Assembly (NCBI GenBank): GCA_019310195.1
Contig: JAFDET010000199.1
Coordinates: forward strand, 1-7,097
DNA length: 7,097 nt
From: Deltaproteobacteria bacterium
GTDB taxonomy: Bacteria > Myxococcota_A > UBA9160 > JAFDET01
Direction of reading: 5' to 3'
A model generated the notes under the pieces. The model was not told the origin of the DNA. It searched no databases and was given only the letters and a program-made list of their open reading frames with translations. A program made the position numbers and the translations under genes. This document shows, one piece after another, positions 6,177-7,097 of the stretch (its first letter is position 1; the number at the start of each line of letters is the position of its first letter).

Positions 6177-6884
6177 GTGAGCGAAGAGTCCGGCGACCCG
6201 AAGTGGAAGCGCTTCTCGCACTGGGACGCCTCCCAGGCCGAGGTGAGCGGCGGCGTGTGGGGCGAGCGGCGCCGGCTGGCCCGGGCCATGCGCTCGGTGA
6301 TCGAGCGGCTGGTGCGCTCCGACGCGCCCGAGGCGGAGATGAAGGCCGCCGCCGACCGCCTGGAGGAGTACGCCGCCCACCTGGAAACCCATCCGCACAA
6401 CCCCCGCTACGAGGGCTTCGCGGAGGCGGCTCCCGCCGGCGACGTGGGCGCCTTCCTGGACCAGAGCCCGGTCATCGGCCTCGCCAACCCACTGGCACCT
6501 CCGCTGGAGCTGCGGGCCGCCGAGGAAGGCATGCGGGTGCACGGGCGGGTGCGCTTCGGCTCGGCCTACGAAGGCGCGCCCGGCTGCGTGCACGGCGGCT
6601 GGATCGCGGCCGCCTTCGACGAGGCCCTGGGATTCGCGCAGTCGCTCTCGGCCCAGCCGGGCATGACGGGCACGCTCAAGGTTCGTTACTGCAAGCCCAC
6701 CCCCATTCACACGGACCTGCGCATGGAGTGCTGGGTAGACAGGGTCGACGGACGCAAGGTCTTCGCTCGGGGAACCCTGCACGCGGGCGATGCCGTCACC
6801 GCCGAGAGCGAGGGCATCTTCATCTCCATCGACCCGAGCCGCATCCAGGCTCTGCTCCGAGATCGGGCGGCCCAGGAGGGCTAG
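6177..6884 (+). CDS. PaaI-family hotdog-fold thioesterase
   Basis: This 235-residue protein starts at GTG 6177. The C-terminal half is a 4HBT/PaaI-type hotdog domain: RVHGRVRFGSAYEGAPGCVHGG (120-141) carries the HGG motif (His139-Gly141) and is followed by the central helix WIAAAFDEALGFAQ with Asp148, the usual position of the catalytic acid. TGTLKVRYCKPTPIHTDLRM (164-183) and KVFARGTLHAGDAVTAESEGIF (194-215) are the remaining core strands. These enzymes hydrolyse acyl-CoA thioesters in the cytosol and act as tetramers or similar assemblies. Residues 1-85 are an extra, charged, helical region (RRRLARAMRSVIERLV, MKAAADRLEEYAAHLE), making it longer than the roughly 140-residue minimal PaaI; such N-terminal extensions occur in actinobacterial and proteobacterial relatives. 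The substrate is unknown. No phenylacetate genes are nearby, so a paaI symbol is not justified. Confidence 0.88.
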   Translation: MSEESGDPKWKRFSHWDASQAEVSGGVWGERRRLARAMRSVIERLVRSDAPEAEMKAAADRLEEYAAHLETHPHNPRYEGFAEAAPAGDVGAFLDQSPVIGLANPLAPPLELRAAEEGMRVHGRVRFGSAYEGAPGCVHGGWIAAAFDEALGFAQSLSAQPGMTGTLKVRYCKPTPIHTDLRMECWVDRVDGRKVFARGTLHAGDAVTAESEGIFISIDPSRIQALLRDRAAQEG

Positions 6885-6954
6885 AGCCCATCGTACGAAT
6901 CCTGTCGTGGCCAGAGCCCGTCCCCTCGGCGATGGGTGCTTGCCTGTCGCTGCA

Positions 6955-6975
6955 CGCGGGAAAGATCTTCCCGCG
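6955..6975. repeat. Hairpin, 8-bp stem with 5-nt loop, downstream of the thioesterase
   Basis: CGCGGGAA (6955-6962) and TTCCCGCG (6968-6975) flank AGATC. It starts 71 nt after the thioesterase stop. The stem resembles a terminator, but GGGGAAGG rather than a T-run follows, so a factor-independent terminator is doubtful. It may be a processing, attenuation or binding site. Confidence 0.5.
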
Positions 6976-6985
6976 GGGAAGGCTG

Positions 6986-7000
6986 TGACACGTACTGTCA
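6986..7000. promoter_or_regulatory. Operator-like dyad TGACA-N5-TGTCA
   Basis: A perfect 5-bp inverted repeat with spacer CGTAC, 41-55 bp before the last gene's start. CTG (6983-6985) and CAG (7002-7004) extend it with one unpaired T. The core TGAC-N7-GTCA matches the dyad at 4441-4455. GTGACA could also serve as a -35-like box, but no good -10 follows at standard spacing. Confidence 0.4.
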
Positions 7001-7030
7001 TCAGGGGGGTACTTAGAGAGACGGAATCAT

Positions 7031-7036
7031 GGAGGG
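7031..7036 (+). promoter_or_regulatory. Shine-Dalgarno deciding the start of the last gene
   Basis: GGAGGG lies 4 nt before ATG 7041 (5 nt from the GGAGG core). An in-frame ATG at 7029 lacks a comparable site and would place this purine run inside the coding region, so 7041 is preferred. Confidence 0.6.
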
Positions 7037-7040
7037 CGGC

Positions 7041-7097
7041 ATGCTCCAGAAGGCGATTCGCATCGTTGGGCTGACGTGGATGATCGCGGCGGGAGCC
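7041..7097 (+). CDS. N-terminal fragment of a probably exported protein
   Basis: Only 19 codons lie before the window ends: MLQKAIRIVGLTWMIAAGA. A basic start (Lys4, Arg7) followed by a hydrophobic run ending in Ala-Gly-Ala is typical of a Sec signal peptide. The open frame continues through the right edge. It lies 156 nt after the thioesterase and behind two dyads, so it probably begins its own transcription unit. Nothing can be said about the mature protein. Confidence 0.5.
   Translation, partial: MLQKAIRIVGLTWMIAAGA

Noticed and set aside
6150..7001. Minus-strand 283-codon frame opposite the thioesterase
   Set aside because: No domain pattern, and the opposite strand holds a convincing HGG thioesterase.
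6985..7002. Sigma-54 promoter (TGGCAC-N5-TTGC type)
   Set aside because: TGACACG resembles the -24 element, but the essential GG is GA and no TTGC follows at the right spacing.
1..7097. CRISPR array, tRNA, rRNA, insertion sequence or phage attachment site
   Set aside because: No regularly spaced repeats, no tRNA-like cloverleaf, no transposase or integrase pattern and no terminal inverted repeats were found by reading; a covariance-model search was not possible.

Overview
The window is very GC-rich DNA (around 70% by eye) with strong G/C preference at third codon positions, tight gene packing and several GTG starts. It carries a Gram-negative-style envelope protein (AMIN domain plus signal peptide), an F420-type luciferase-like oxidoreductase and Get3/ArsA-type ATPases with HSP20-like tails. 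This mix suggests a free-living high-GC bacterium, perhaps a deltaproteobacterial-type lineage such as Myxococcota or Binatota. There is no rRNA or taxonomic marker, so that placement is a guess.

Left part (1-4321, minus strand): a compact five-gene cluster, apparently one operon. In transcription order it holds a 70-residue zinc-ribbon protein (4321-4109), a first ArsA/Get3-like ATPase (4072-2897), a second ArsA/Get3-like ATPase (2897-1737, TGATG junction), a BtuF/helical-backbone metal-receptor-like protein without signal peptide (1740-931, GTGA overlap), and an AMIN-domain membrane protein (918 to beyond the left edge). The last gene's Shine-Dalgarno overlaps the stop codon of the gene before it. 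The overlaps imply coordinated production of a paired ATPase and a corrinoid- or metal-binding partner. Both ATPases keep the nucleotide machinery and end in an HSP20-like domain, but both lack the metalloid-binding cysteines of ArsA, so arsenite export is not the likely role.

Middle (4322-4545): a divergent intergenic region with a 17-bp-stem hairpin, a TGAC-N7-GTCA dyad, a seven-A tract and a weak promoter-like box.

Right part (4546-7097, plus strand): an LLM-class flavin/F420-dependent oxidoreductase; a small secreted protein whose reading frame is broken by an apparent single-base insertion near 5974-5977; a PaaI-type hotdog thioesterase; an intergenic stretch with two dyads, one matching the TGAC-N7-GTCA motif upstream of the oxidoreductase; and the first 19 codons of another probably exported protein.

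The most notable candidate for an undescribed system is the zinc ribbon / twin Get3d-like ATPase / cytosolic B12-type receptor / AMIN membrane protein operon. Its joint function is unknown and is inferred only from gene order and coupling.
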